From contig CAUYUJ010005669.1 in the NCBI GenBank assembly GCA_963575745.1, forward strand, positions 186,001 to 250,000: 64,000 nucleotides of DNA, written 5' to 3'. The position numbers and the translations under genes were made by a program. The notes below the pieces were generated by a model that was given only the letters and a program-made list of their open reading frames with translations, made no database searches and was not told where the DNA came from. This DNA comes from Prorocentrum cordatum (taxonomy: Eukaryota > Sar > Dinophyceae > Prorocentrales > Prorocentraceae). Every line of letters begins with the position of its first letter. The first letter of the stretch is position 1. Below are positions 8,401 through 16,345 of this stretch, piece after piece.

Positions 8401-9348
8401 GTTCGCAGAGCGTCGCCCGGGAAGCCGACGGGATCGTCTCGGAGGAGCTGTCCTGCAGGCCTGGATGGGCCGTGGCCCCAACGTGGAGCTCATGATGGGG
8501 ACCCCGTGGGAGCACCTGGTACTCTCCAACGTCGGTTTCGCAAGCCTGGCTTCTTGGAGGTGTTCTCGGGCTGTGCACGTCTTACCGGAGCCGTTCACGA
8601 GGCTGGGCTCAGATGTCTGGCACCGATCGACATACGTCGGGGTCCTCACTGCGACTTGGGATGTCTCGGGCTCCGACGCCTGGTTGAGTCTTGGCTCAAG
8701 CGAGGCCGCATTTGGTGGATTCACATCGGGCTGCCTTGCACCCGCTGGGTACCTGCCGGCGGCCGCAGAGAGCCGGGGCCCGTCGACCGCCTCCTCGTGG
8801 ACTTCACGCGGCGGCTGCTTCGGATCTGTCGCCAGAGAGGGGTGCACGTCACTTTCGAGAACCCCCGCGACAGTCGGGTGTGGAACTACCCGCCACTGGC
8901 TCGCGAGCTTCGGCGGCTGCGCTGGCCCAAGGTCACCTTCGACAGCTGCCGGTTCGGCGCCCCGTTCAAGAAGCCAGGAGCGCTGGCCGGGTCGTTTGAG
9001 GCGCTGGAGGCCGTGGGGCTACGCTGTACTTGCCAAGACCGCCACCCCGTGGTGCTGCAGGGCAAGGTGCGGCATCCCGTGCGCGGCTGGGTGTGGCGGA
9101 CGACCCTGGCGGGCGCCTACCTGCCCAGCTGGTGCCGCACGGTCGTGCAGATCGCCAGCCGCGATGCCCCGCCAAGCGCCTGGGGTCGGACAGAGCCCGC
9201 GGGCTGGGCGTGTTGGGATCACGCGATGGCGAGCGCGGTCGGTGCCCGCGAGCCCGCAGCGAGCTCAGCACCGATCTGCCCGCGCAGGTTCCGTCTCCCC
9301 TGGCGGGCGGCCTGGCCGAGCGCACTGGACCCCAGACCGCGCTCGTGA
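5416..9348 (+). CDS. DIRS polyprotein: reverse transcriptase, RNase H, C5-methyltransferase-like domain
   Basis: A frame of 1310 codons, start chosen at the first ATG 7 bases after ORF2. RT: FFVAKKNGDIRMVVDARQ near residue 257, VDLQDGFYQF near 325, LPMGWSWALWM near 383, and the active-site motif as YVDN at 432-435, where the second Asp of YxDD is Asn. RNase H follows with the four acidic residues in order: D589 (VTDSS), E704 (HALEARA), D731 (CDNMSS), D780 (NVADRGSR). Residues about 800-1040 are low-complexity and contain a 45-codon tandem duplication. From 1046 a C5-methyltransferase-like domain begins: FLEVFSGCARLT (motif I-like), IDI, GLPCTRW with Cys1108 (motif IV-like), FENP at 1147-1150 (motif VI-like), then a DSCRFGAPFKKPG segment. 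RT and RNase H make and process cDNA; the role of the methyltransferase-like domain is unknown. The extreme C-terminus overlaps the recombinase frame. Confidence 0.9.
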   Translation: MSVPSWPGVPPGLTLPAAAPLSPEAQRGRSSEGVSSEGQTSLFPLPDGGRLFRAVRRGERAALPRYLAQRAARSDDRDRRTVEAISSINALSCAQAGRPLRLQPPSKLPPTTAQESAVRRIRRRVREFGSKPSDMDRAGALQELLKCKDLYSGAGECSTRRDYDPERLNVFRTSAVPIKLRDVAPAHVAEALDSFDSEVVRPLADIAPDEEIVEPYWDPLLNPRTKANRPRLVDFLSRMAVRGLVDGRRRRKACVSTFFVAKKNGDIRMVVDARQANQLHRLPPRTTLASGEALGAINLLDAVDASAEDLADFDGCFDSLCAGSVDLQDGFYQFSDPSWGSWMCFDVEVTAGELGIDTIYDEDQRCRVAVGKDELVWPCFAALPMGWSWALWMCHEVLVDAMDAVGLAGDTWVLDKARAPQMHGGRVAMAPYVDNGNMVSLSAAAVNERLAALTAELDKRGLRWHELEWAQPGLTVLGLVLDGRRGRLRHTAKRAWRLYLSLHRVVEAPWLARWQLRRIVGHIVHYFSVLRPGLSVLGECYDFIGSGPLDPVVRLPRGVIAELRVAAGLVFLGEVDLCRVPADVAFVTDSSLKGYAVCQARVEPAEVLEATRWKERQRFVATEAAADPDSEVFLGRATGVLDGGGDFDLSSRPQLRHAVARRRRVELEIGVPPAALSEELLDPLRWQEVRRGAWRHPGRIHALEARAAVAPMLRAAADRSFHGKEVLGLCDNMSSVCAFEKGRATNWELLAQCRKVAAVFFACELRPRWRHVPGELNVADRGSRAADRGELLPGRYRGRGPLLAPSPGSRHELVRAVPRPVRGPILSTIMVCDAGRLDAREPAPPPRPPCTAGGYPFQRRSCKHSFSSLHSHSLPAGHESDALGDRTDPTVLVHDAAVPYGPHAAAAAASGREAPRGHEAPTSPRATAGRCCPGGPEGPDHVHLRRPGEAGGRASPRMPTGSSRRSCPAGLDGPWPQRGAHDGDPVGAPGTHQRRVRRASPGKPTGSSRRSCPAGLDGPWPQRGAHDGDPVGAPGTLQRRFRKPGFLEVFSGCARLTGAVHEAGLRCLAPIDIRRGPHCDLGCLGLRRLVESWLKRGRIWWIHIGLPCTRWVPAGGRREPGPVDRLLVDFTRRLLRICRQRGVHVTFENPRDSRVWNYPPLARELRRLRWPKVTFDSCRFGAPFKKPGALAGSFEALEAVGLRCTCQDRHPVVLQGKVRHPVRGWVWRTTLAGAYLPSWCRTVVQIASRDAPPSAWGRTEPAGWACWDHAMASAVGAREPAASSAPICPRRFRLPWRAAWPSALDPRPRS
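8270..8539 (+). repeat. 135-bp tandem duplication inside DIRS polyprotein
   Basis: Two consecutive 135-bp units (8270-8404 and 8405-8539) are nearly identical. Because 135 is a multiple of three, all frames stay in phase. The duplicated segment sits between RNase H and the methyltransferase-like domain. In the polyprotein frame it encodes a Pro/Gly/Arg-rich linker. In the next frame it reads PNVELMMGTPWEHLVL, which looks at least as protein-like, so the coding frame of this linker is uncertain. Confidence 0.85.
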
Positions 9349-10516
9349 CGCAGGCGCAGAGCTGGCGGAGCAGACTGGAGGGGCGTCCCCGCGCTTGAAG
9401 CGGCCGCTGCGAGTCCCGCGTGCCGAGGCCACCGCCAGGCGGCAGCGCCGCGCGGCTGCTGCCGCCAGGGCCGACGCCTCGCTGGCCGACACCTCGTGGA
9501 CGCCCGGCGACTACCTGCGCCTGGCGCGCCTCAGGCCAGCCACTCGCGACGCCTACGCTGCTGCAGTGGCCGAGCTCGAGGACTTTGCCGCCAGGCTAGG
9601 GCTGCGCTTGGACAGCGCAGAGGCGGCTGACCATACTGTCAACCTGTACTGCGAGGCCCTCTTCTTCGCGGGCGAGCCGCTCTACCTGGGTAAGAACGCT
9701 CTCTACGGCCTGTGCAAGATCCGAGGCTGGTCTGCTGCGCGGCCGCATTTCCAGCGATCCAAGGATGCGCTGGACGGCTGGGCGGCGAAGCAGCCCGCGA
9801 GGCCGCGGCAGCCCCCGCCCTGGGATGCTGTGCTCCTCCTCATCATCCATCTTGCCAAAGGCTCGTTGCTGCAGGCTTTGACCGCTCTCGCGGTGCTAGT
9901 TCAATTTGACATGTACCTGCGGCCGAGCGAAGTGCTCGCCTTGGAGGTCTCGCATGTTGTTGGTGATCGTCGCATTGTTGACCAGCCGCGCTCAGGGCGC
10001 CAAGAGGTAGCCGCTATCATCGCCCCGCTTGGACACGACGAGTCCAAGCCGGCCAAGAACCGAGATTTTGATTGCACAGTCGTTGCTGGATCTCGACTTC
10101 CGATCCGCCGAATGTGCCCAGGAGTGCTGCTTGCGCTTCAGGCTCGTGCTCGTTCCCTTTCGCCTCCCGCCTCGCTCCTTTTTGCCCCGCTCTCTCTTTC
10201 TGTGTACGAAAAGATCTTGAGAGAGGGTGCCCTCGAAGCTGGGGTGCACGACTTCGTTAGTGTGCCCCACCAGCTCCGACACGGTGGCCCGTCCCACGAT
10301 GCCCTGCACGCGGTCCGCGACCTCGGCGCCATACAGGCCCGAGGCCGGTGGCGGGCCGCCTCCAGTGTCCGCGTCTATGAGAAGCATGGTTCGCTCTTGA
10401 GGCAAACGGCCAAGCTTTCCAGAGCTCAGCGTGCCCTCGCCTCGCGCTTCGACGACCGTGCTCTGCTTGCCATTCTCAGACGTGTCGCTTCAGTCGAGCA
10501 TCCCATTGTGAGTTGA
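9164..10516 (+). CDS. DIRS tyrosine recombinase
   Basis: In the +1 frame relative to the polyprotein, overlapping its last 185 bases. The ATG at 9164 is proposed as start, giving 450 codons; translation through a frameshift from the polyprotein cannot be excluded. The tyrosine-recombinase residues are present in order: R253 in YLRPSEV, H369 and R372 in HQLRHGG, W396 in GRWRAASS (the H/W position) and Y405 in VYEKHG. An N-terminal helical part (LARLRPATRDAYAAAVAEL, about residues 130-150) fits the core-binding domain that precedes the catalytic domain. The enzyme would cut and join the cDNA circle at the target with no target-site duplication, matching the flanks. It ends 54 bases before repeat B1. 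Confidence 0.92.
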   Translation: MPRQAPGVGQSPRAGRVGITRWRARSVPASPQRAQHRSARAGSVSPGGRPGRAHWTPDRARDAGAELAEQTGGASPRLKRPLRVPRAEATARRQRRAAAAARADASLADTSWTPGDYLRLARLRPATRDAYAAAVAELEDFAARLGLRLDSAEAADHTVNLYCEALFFAGEPLYLGKNALYGLCKIRGWSAARPHFQRSKDALDGWAAKQPARPRQPPPWDAVLLLIIHLAKGSLLQALTALAVLVQFDMYLRPSEVLALEVSHVVGDRRIVDQPRSGRQEVAAIIAPLGHDESKPAKNRDFDCTVVAGSRLPIRRMCPGVLLALQARARSLSPPASLLFAPLSLSVYEKILREGALEAGVHDFVSVPHQLRHGGPSHDALHAVRDLGAIQARGRWRAASSVRVYEKHGSLLRQTAKLSRAQRALASRFDDRALLAILRRVASVEHPIVS

Positions 10517-10569
10517 TTTGTCTTTGAGAACCCTCCCGCCCTCCCTAGGACATAGATATGGGTATGGGT

Positions 10570-10799
10570 CGTGTGGCAAAGAGATGGCGGTTTAACGCTG
10601 GTGTTTGTGCTCGGCCCAGGCACGCTCCGCCTGGCCCTCACCTTTTCTCTTGAGAACCCTCCGTGGAGGCCCATGGCACTTGCTTGATGTGAAAATTGTG
10701 CATCGCTCAGGCTTCGCCTTTCACGTCCTGTCTTGTCTAGTGCTGTCTCCCCACACGTCACCCGGCCCCCTGGGAAGAGGCGCGGAGAGTGGTCAGGAA
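10570..10799 (+). repeat. DIRS repeat B1
   Basis: A 230-bp sequence beginning CGTGTGGCAAAGAGATGG and ending GTGGTCAGGAA, repeated at 10909-11138 with no visible difference. Its last base is also the first base of A2. Placed directly before A2 it makes the B1-A2 junction that mimics the joined ends of the element. Confidence 0.93.
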
Positions 10800-10885
10800 T
10801 AGTCTGTCGTTCGACTCTTTTTCCTTGAACGGAGCCTCTTGATCTGTGCAAGCTGATCCCGTGGTGTTGTGTTGGCTCGAAGCCG
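10799..10885 (+). repeat. DIRS repeat A2
   Basis: Copy of A1 (87 bp) located internally between B1 and B2, the hallmark of the split-direct-repeat arrangement. A 23-bp C-rich spacer (10886-10908) separates it from B2. Confidence 0.93.
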
Positions 10886-10908
10886 CCCACCCACCGTCCC
10901 CCACACTC

Positions 10909-11138
10909 CGTGTGGCAAAGAGATGGCGGTTTAACGCTGGTGTTTGTGCTCGGCCCAGGCACGCTCCGCCTGGCCCTCACCTTTTCTCTTGAGAACCCTC
11001 CGTGGAGGCCCATGGCACTTGCTTGATGTGAAAATTGTGCATCGCTCAGGCTTCGCCTTTCACGTCCTGTCTTGTCTAGTGCTGTCTCCCCACACGTCAC
11101 CCGGCCCCCTGGGAAGAGGCGCGGAGAGTGGTCAGGAA
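10909..11138 (+). repeat. DIRS repeat B2 (right end)
   Basis: Copy of B1 that forms the right terminus. The base after it (11139) begins GTTCTTTTGG, the right half of the interrupted R1 copy. Confidence 0.92.
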
Positions 11139-11400
11139 GTTCTTTTGGAAAAAGAACCAAGACCCAAACCGAAAGGATCCAGCACGCCGGGCACCCTTAC
11201 GATGAATCGGCAGAGGGCGGCGGATCGAAGACGCCTACGGCGAATCACCGCCGCCCCCTGCCTTTTTGGAAGCGCCTATGTGGCCGAACATTGGGGCCAG
11301 ACCTCTCAAGCTATCGGACCATGTGTTCCCCGAGTCGGTTTGGAAAGCCTTCGGGGAAAACGTGGGCATCTTGAAGGTCATGTTGGCCGTCTGGAGGCCA
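11139..11400 (+). repeat. R1 copy 3, right half after the DIRS insertion
   Basis: Continues the R1 copy split by the DIRS element: GTTCTTTTGGAAAAAGAACC, the A-rich part, the ATCGAAGACGCC core (about 11225), and the right part. One frame reads LKLSDHVFPESVWKAFGEN. The sequence is close to copy 2 (2450-2700) throughout. Confidence 0.85.
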
Positions 11401-11935
11401 TTTTGACTCTTTCGGACCTTCTTGGAAGACGTCTTGGAGGGCTCTTGGGCCGTCTTGGAGGCCATCTTGGCCGTCTTGGAGGCCTCTTGGGCCGTCTTGG
11501 GGGCCTCTTTGGGCCGTCTTGGGCCTCTTGGGCGATCTTTGGGGGCACTTGAGCCGTCTCGGGCAGTCAGAAGGCCGACAAAAAGCAAATGCCTCAACCC
11601 TTACACAAACTTATGGGAAATCAATGCTTTTGGTCTTTTCGGGCCTTCCTGGAGGCCCTCTTGGGCCGTCTTGGGCCATCTTAGAGCCATCTTCGGCCGT
11701 TTGGTGGGCTCCTGGCCCGTCCGACGCCGTCGGAAGCCGTTTGGTGGGCCTCTCTGGGCCGACTTGGGTCCCTCTTGGGATGCTCCAGGGCCGTTTTGGA
11801 GGCCATCTTGGGCGTCTTAAAAGCCTCCTGGGCCATCTTGGGGGCCTCTTGGGGCCGTCTTGGGGGTCTCTTGGGCCGTTCTGGGGCCATCTTGGAGGTC
11901 TCTTGAGTGATCTTTGGGTGGGGCCGTCGGAAGGC
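11400..11935 (+). repeat. CTTGG minisatellite blocks with linker
   Basis: Two blocks of the 10-12 bp units separated by a linker at about 11560-11650 (CAGTCAGAAGGCCGACAAAA, then A-rich DNA). A second linker start (GTCGGAAGGCCGAAAAGAAG) is seen at about 11925, after which the array stops. Confidence 0.8.
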
Positions 11936-12086
11936 CGAAAAGAAGCAAAAGTCATGATCCCGGCAAAGCAACCTAACAGCGATGTGTAGGAGCATATTTG
12001 GAAACATTCCCCTTAAGATTCAGATGAGAATCCAGTTGTAGAATTCTGCTGTTCTCGCAGTCGTAGTTGCATTCGCGATGACAGTC

Positions 12087-13950
12087 GCAGTGGCAACGGC
12101 AGTCGCAGTCACAGCCTCAGCCTCAGCCTGCCTCAGCCTCAGCCTCAGCCTGCCTCAGCCTCAGCCTGCCTCAGCCTCAGCCTCAGCCTGCTTCAGCCTC
12201 AGCCTCAGTCTGCCTTCAGCCTCGGCCTCAGCCTCAGCCTGCCTCAGCCTCAGCCTGCATCAGCCTCAGCCTCAGCCTCAGCCTGCCTCAGCATCAGCCT
12301 GCCTCAGCCTCAGCCTCAGCCTGCCTCAGCCTCAGCCTCAGCCTGCTTCAGCCTCAGCCTCAGTCTGCCTTCAGCCTCGGCCTCAGCCTCAGCCTGCCTC
12401 AGCCTCAGCCTGCATCAGCCTCAGCCTCAGCCTCAGCCTGCCTCAGCATCAGCCTGCCTCAGCCTCAGCCTCAGCCTGCCTCAGCCTCAGCCTCAGCCTG
12501 CTTCAGCCTCAGCCTCAGCCTGCCTCAGCCTCAGCCTCAGCCTCAGCCCTCAGCCTCAGCCTGCCTCAGCCTCAGCCTCAGCCTCAGCCTCAGCCTCAGC
12601 CTCAGCCTCAGCCTCAGCCTCAGCCTCAGCCTCAGCCTCAGCCTCAGCCTCAGCCTCAGCCTCAGCCTCAGCCTCAGCCTGCCTCAGCCTCAGCCTCAGC
12701 CTCAGCCTCAGCCTCAGCCTCAGCCTCAGCCTCAGCCTCAGCCTGCCTCAGCCTCAGCCTGCCTCAGCCTCAGCCTCAGCCTCAGCCTCAGCCTCAGCCT
12801 CAGCCTGCTTCAGCCTCAGCCTCAGTCTGCCTTCAGCCTCGCCTCAGCCTCAGCCTCAGCCTGCCTCAGCCTCAGCCTCAGCCTCAGCCTCAGCCTCAGC
12901 CTCAGCCTCAGCCTCAGCCTCAGCCTCAGCCTCAGCCTGCCTCAGCCTCAGCCTCAGCCTGCTTCAGCCTCAGCCTCAGTCTGCCTTCAGCCTCGGCCTC
13001 AGCCTCAGCCTGCCTCAGCCTCAGCCTGCATCAGCCTCAGCCTCAGCCTCAGCCTGCCTCAGCATCAGCCTGCCTCAGCCTCAGCCTGCCTCTGCCTCAG
13101 CCTCAGCCTGCTTCAGCCTCAGCCTCAGCCTGCCTTCAGCCTGCCTCAGCCTGCCTCAGCCTCAGCCTCAGCCTCAGCCTCAGCCTGCCTCAGCCTCAGC
13201 CTCAGCCTGCTTCAGCCTCAGCCTCAGTCTGCCTTCAGCCTGCCTCAGCCTCAACCTGCCTCAGCCTCAGCCTCAGCCTGCTTCAGCCTCAGCCTCAGTC
13301 TGCCTTCAGCCTCGGCCTCAGCCTCAGCTGCCTCAGCCTCAGCCTGCATCAGCCTCAGCCTCAGCCTCAGCCTGCCTCAGCATCAGCCTGCCTCAGCCTC
13401 AGCCTCAGCCTCTGCCTCAGCTCAGCCTGCCTCAGCCTCAGCCTCAGCCTTCAGCCTCGGCCTCAGCCTCAGGCTGCCTCAGCCTCAGCCTGCAGCCTCA
13501 GCCTCAGCCTCAGCCTGCCTCCATGCCTCAGCCTCAGCCTCAGCCTCAGCCTGCCTCAGCCTCAATCTGCCTTCAGCCTCGGCCTCAGCCTCAGCCTGCC
13601 TCTGCCTCAGCCTCAGCCTGCTTCAGCCTCAGCCTCAGTCTGCCTTCAGCCTCGGCCTCAGCCTCAGCCTGCCTCAGCCTCAGCCTGCATAAGCCTCAGC
13701 CTCAGCCTCAGCCTGCCTCAGCATCAACCTGCCTCAACCTCAGCCTCAGCCTGCCGCAGCCTCAGCCTCAGCCTGCTTCAGCCTCAACCTCAGCCTCAGC
13801 CTGCTTCAGCCTCGGCCTCAGCCTCAGCCTCAGCCTCAGCCTGCCTCAGCATCATCCTCAGCCTGCCTCAGCCTCAGCCTGCCTCAGCCTCAGCCTCAGC
13901 CTGCTTCAGCCTCAGCCTCAGTCTGCCTTCAGCCTCGGCCTCAGCCTCAG
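12087..13950 (+). repeat. CAGCCT hexanucleotide array, 1.9 kb
   Basis: Nearly pure CAGCCT with regular variants (CAGCCTGC, CTTCAGCCT, CAGTCTGCCTTCAGCCTCGG) that themselves recur at longer intervals, so there is a higher-order pattern. A 750-codon frame runs through it (Ser/Ala/Leu/Gln/Pro only) but is explained by the repeat having no stop codon in that phase. The only purer stretch is about 12570-12680, suggesting local expansion. Confidence 0.95.
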
Positions 13951-13953
13951 TCT

Positions 13954-14212
13954 GGGAATTCGAAGAACACGAAGTGGCCTACAGTTGGCTCCGGGTATTC
14001 CAAAATCATGTCCAGGAATGGAGTTCTGGGAACTCGAAGACCACGAAGTGGCCTACAGTTGGCTCTGGGCATTCAGAATCATGCCCAGGAATGGAGTTCT
14101 GCGAACTCGAAGACCACGAAGTAGCCTACAGTTGGCTCGGGGCATTCAAAATCATGCCCAGGAATGGAGTTTGGGGAACTCGAAGACCACGAAGTGCGCT
14201 ACTGTTGGCTAA
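13954..14212 (+). repeat. 73-74 bp tandem repeat, about 3.5 copies
   Basis: Units begin at 13954, 14028, 14101 and 14174 with GGAACTCGAAGACCACGAAG-like sequence and contain ATGCCCAGGAATGGAG. The period (74, 73, 73) is not a multiple of three, so each copy is read in a different frame. It follows the hexanucleotide array directly. Confidence 0.9.
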
Positions 14213-14369
14213 AAAAGGAGTCCCCGGATTCCCGTCCGGATTCCCGTCCGAATTCCGCCCAGACCCCCTTGGGGAGTCATGCTGTTCTCTTTTGACCCTA
14301 CTAAAAAAAACTATCAGTCTTCGCTGTTAGGTAGAAATCCGTTAAAAGCACAACGGATATAAGTGTTTT

Positions 14370-14950
14370 TTTGCTTTCTGGCCTTCCTGGAGGCCCTCTT
14401 GGAGGCCTCTTGGACCGTCTTGGGCCAGCTTCGAGCCAACTTCGGCCATCTTGATGGGCTCCTGGCCCGTCTGACGCCGTCGGAAGCCGTTTGTGGGGCC
14501 TCTCTGGGCCGACTTGGGCCCCTCTTGGGGTGCTCCAGGGCCGTCTTAGAAGTCATCTTCGGCGTCTTGGAGGCCTCTGGGGTCGTCTTCGTGCCCTCTT
14601 GGGGCCGTCTTGGGGGCCTCTTGGGCAGTCCTGAGGCCATCTTGGAGGCCTCTTGGGCGCTGTGGGGGCGATCTTGGGGTCCTCTTGGGCCGTCTTGGGT
14701 CGTCGGAAAGCCGAAAAGGAGCAAATACGAAAAACTGTTTAAAACAACCTAAGGAAAAGAATGATTTTAGCCTCTTCGGGCCCTCCTGAAGTACCTCTCG
14801 GAGGCCTCTTGGGCCGTCTTGGAGGCCTCTTGGGCGAACTTGGACGTATCTGGGACCCTCGTGGGCCGTCTGGGAGGCCGTTTTCGACCACCTTGGGCGA
14901 GCTTGAGGGCCATCTCAGCCGTCGTGGAGGCCATCTTGAGCCGTCTTGTT
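14370..14950 (+). repeat. CTTGG minisatellite blocks with linker
   Basis: Two blocks of the GC-rich 10-12 bp units with a linker at about 14700-14790 (GTCGGAAAGCCGAAAAGGAG, A-rich, CTCTTCGGGCC). Frames through it on either strand are repeat translations. Confidence 0.8.
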
Positions 14951-15105
14951 GAGGTCGTTTGCGGGCCTGGAGCTCCCTCCCGGGACCCCGGTGGGACGCG
15001 CTGGAGCCCCAGGGAAAGTCCTTTTGGAAAAGAACCAAAACCAAAACAGAAATCATCTAGCGCGCCAGGCACCCTTGCGATGAATCGAAAGGGGGGCGGC
15101 GGATG
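14951..15105 (+). repeat. R1 left fragment
   Basis: Matches the left part of R1 (GGAGCCCCAGGGAAAGTCC, then TTTTGGAAAAGAACCAAAAC and ACCCTTGCGATGAATCG) but stops at GGGGGCGGCGGAT, where sequence resembling the hairpin repeat (GACGGAAAGAGCG) takes over. It also shows the uninterrupted site equivalent to the DIRS target. Confidence 0.75.
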
Positions 15106-15289
15106 ACGGAAAGAGCGTTCACGCAGTTCCGTTTTTGGTAGGGCGTCAGCCCAGGGAGAGGGTCCAGAGGGGGAGGGACGGGCGGGCGAAAAGTCGAATC
15201 GCCCTCCGGCCTCGATATTTGTCGAGTGGGATGGCCTTCTGGACGGCTCGATGCCCACGACGGCCCAAGAGGTCCAAGTGCCAAGAGAT

Positions 15290-15560
15290 AGCCTCAAGGC
15301 TCTCGTGAAGGCCTCAAGACGGCCCAAGAGGGCCCAAAGAGGCTCCCAAGTGGGACCCAAGACAGCCCAAGAGGGTCTAGAGGCTCCCTAGAGAGCTCCA
15401 AGAGGGCCTCAAGAGGCTCCCAAGAGGCCCGAAGAGACCCCCAAGAGAGCCCCAAGACGGCCAAAGCCTTTCAAGACGCCCCGAAAGTGCCCCAAGTCGG
15501 ACCAAGCGGGCCCCAAGACGGCCCCAAATGACCCCAAAACGACCCCCAAGAAGGCTCGGA
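15290..15560 (-). repeat. Minisatellite block, inverted orientation
   Basis: Units such as GGCCCAAGAGG and GGCCCCAAGACGG are the reverse complement of the earlier blocks. The orientation therefore flips between about 14950 and 15290. Confidence 0.8.
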
Positions 15561-15654
15561 TACGCCACATAACAGAGACTTCCAAGAGCTCACAGTGACG
15601 TCATAAGCTCATAACACCATGGCTCCTCATTAATAACGACGACTGGCGTTAAAC

Positions 15655-15900
15655 AGCTCTTAGGAGGAGGAGCACCACGAACAGGAGGAGGAAGAGGAAC
15701 AGCAGGAGGCGCAGCAGGAGGAGGAGGGAAGAGGAGGATGAAGAGGACGAGGGTGGAGGTGGAGGAAGAGGAGGAGGAGAGGAGGAGGACGAGGAGGAGG
15801 AGGAGGAGCAAGCAGAGGAGGAGCAGAGGAGGAGGAGGAGGAGGATGAGGAGTAAGAGGATGAGCTGGAAAGAGCAGAAGAAGGAGGAGGAGGAAGAACG
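15655..15900 (+). repeat. GAG/GGA purine tract
   Basis: About 240 bases almost entirely of A and G, mostly GAG and GGA triplets. Ser/Leu-rich frames on the opposite strand are translations of it. It interrupts a composite repeat whose left part is at about 15560-15655 and whose hairpin is at 16043. Confidence 0.9.
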
Positions 15901-15964
15901 CTGATTGTCGATTGGTTGGTGAACAAAGAGGAGCAGAAGCATGAGCAGGAGGAGCAGAGTGAGT

Positions 15965-16145
15965 TTCGGCGCAAAAGACTCTTAATACCAAGACTCGAGA
16001 GGCGAATGATGCCATGAGCATGTTCGAGCAAATTGCTGAGTGCGCTCTTTCCGTTCCCGTGCCGGCCCAGGTAACGGAAAGAGCGAGGTACGAGTGATGA
16101 CGTTGTGTTTGGGCGAAGCCCTCTAGGGAGGGGTCCAGGGGAGGG
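15965..16145 (+). repeat. Hairpin repeat H, best copy
   Basis: Contains a perfect 13-bp inverted repeat: CGCTCTTTCCGTT at 16043-16055 and its complement at 16073-16085, with a 17-base loop (CCCGTGCCGGCCCAGGT). It is followed by GCGAGGTACGAGTGATG and a GGGGCGAAGCCCTCTAG-like segment. Related copies lie at about 44815, 45818 and 46805, each after a 44-bp tandem array. It could be a structured RNA or a non-autonomous element; nothing decides between them. Confidence 0.75.
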
Positions 16146-16159
16146 GGGAGGGCCGGAAG

Positions 16160-16345
16160 GATGAGTGTTAATGGCCGCTCGGGGCGTCTTGGAGGCCTCT
16201 TGGGCGCTTCTTGGGCCGTCTTGGGCGCTCAAGACGGTCCAGGAGGGGTCCAAGACGGCCGAGGATACCTCCAAGACGGCCCAAGAGCGCTCCAAGAGAG
16301 CCCAAGACAGCCCAAGACGGCCCAAGAGGTCTCCAAGGATTGGAA
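16160..16345. repeat. Minisatellite block with internal orientation switch
   Basis: The left part is in the CTTGG orientation and the right part in the CCAAG orientation. The switch occurs near 16216-16240 at CCGTCTTG...CAAGACGG. The two halves could pair as an imperfect long hairpin. Confidence 0.7.

Larger units (their letters stand above)
3611..11138 (+). mobile_element. DIRS-group tyrosine-recombinase retrotransposon, apparently complete
   Basis: Terminal and internal repeats follow the split-direct-repeat plan of PAT/Ngaro-type DIRS elements: A1 (3611-3697), coding region, B1 (10570-10799), A2 (10799-10885), B2 (10909-11138). The B1/A2 junction reproduces the junction expected if the two element ends were joined in a circle. 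Reading frames encode, in order, a small Cys/Pro-rich membrane-type protein, a Gag-like protein, an RT-RNase H-methyltransferase-like polyprotein and a tyrosine recombinase. The A copies look identical, as do the B copies, which suggests a recent insertion. The flanks rejoin to give an uninterrupted R1 sequence with no target-site duplication, as expected when a recombinase rather than an integrase inserts the cDNA circle. Integration is next to a short inverted repeat (GTTCTTTT / AAAAGAAC). Confidence 0.93.

Noticed and set aside
8690-8705. TTGGCTCAAG considered as another spliced-leader relict
   Set aside because: Only ten bases match the end of the leader, and it lies inside the methyltransferase-like coding frame.
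4088-10516. A single 2142-codon plus-strand frame covering the whole DIRS element
   Set aside because: Only its 3' part (from about 9164) encodes the recombinase. Upstream it is Arg/Ala/Ser-rich and overlaps frames with clear RT and RNase H motifs, so its openness is due to high GC.
12078-14330. A 750-codon frame with Ser/Ala/Leu/Gln/Pro repeats
   Set aside because: It is a direct translation of the CAGCCT microsatellite, which has no stop in that phase.
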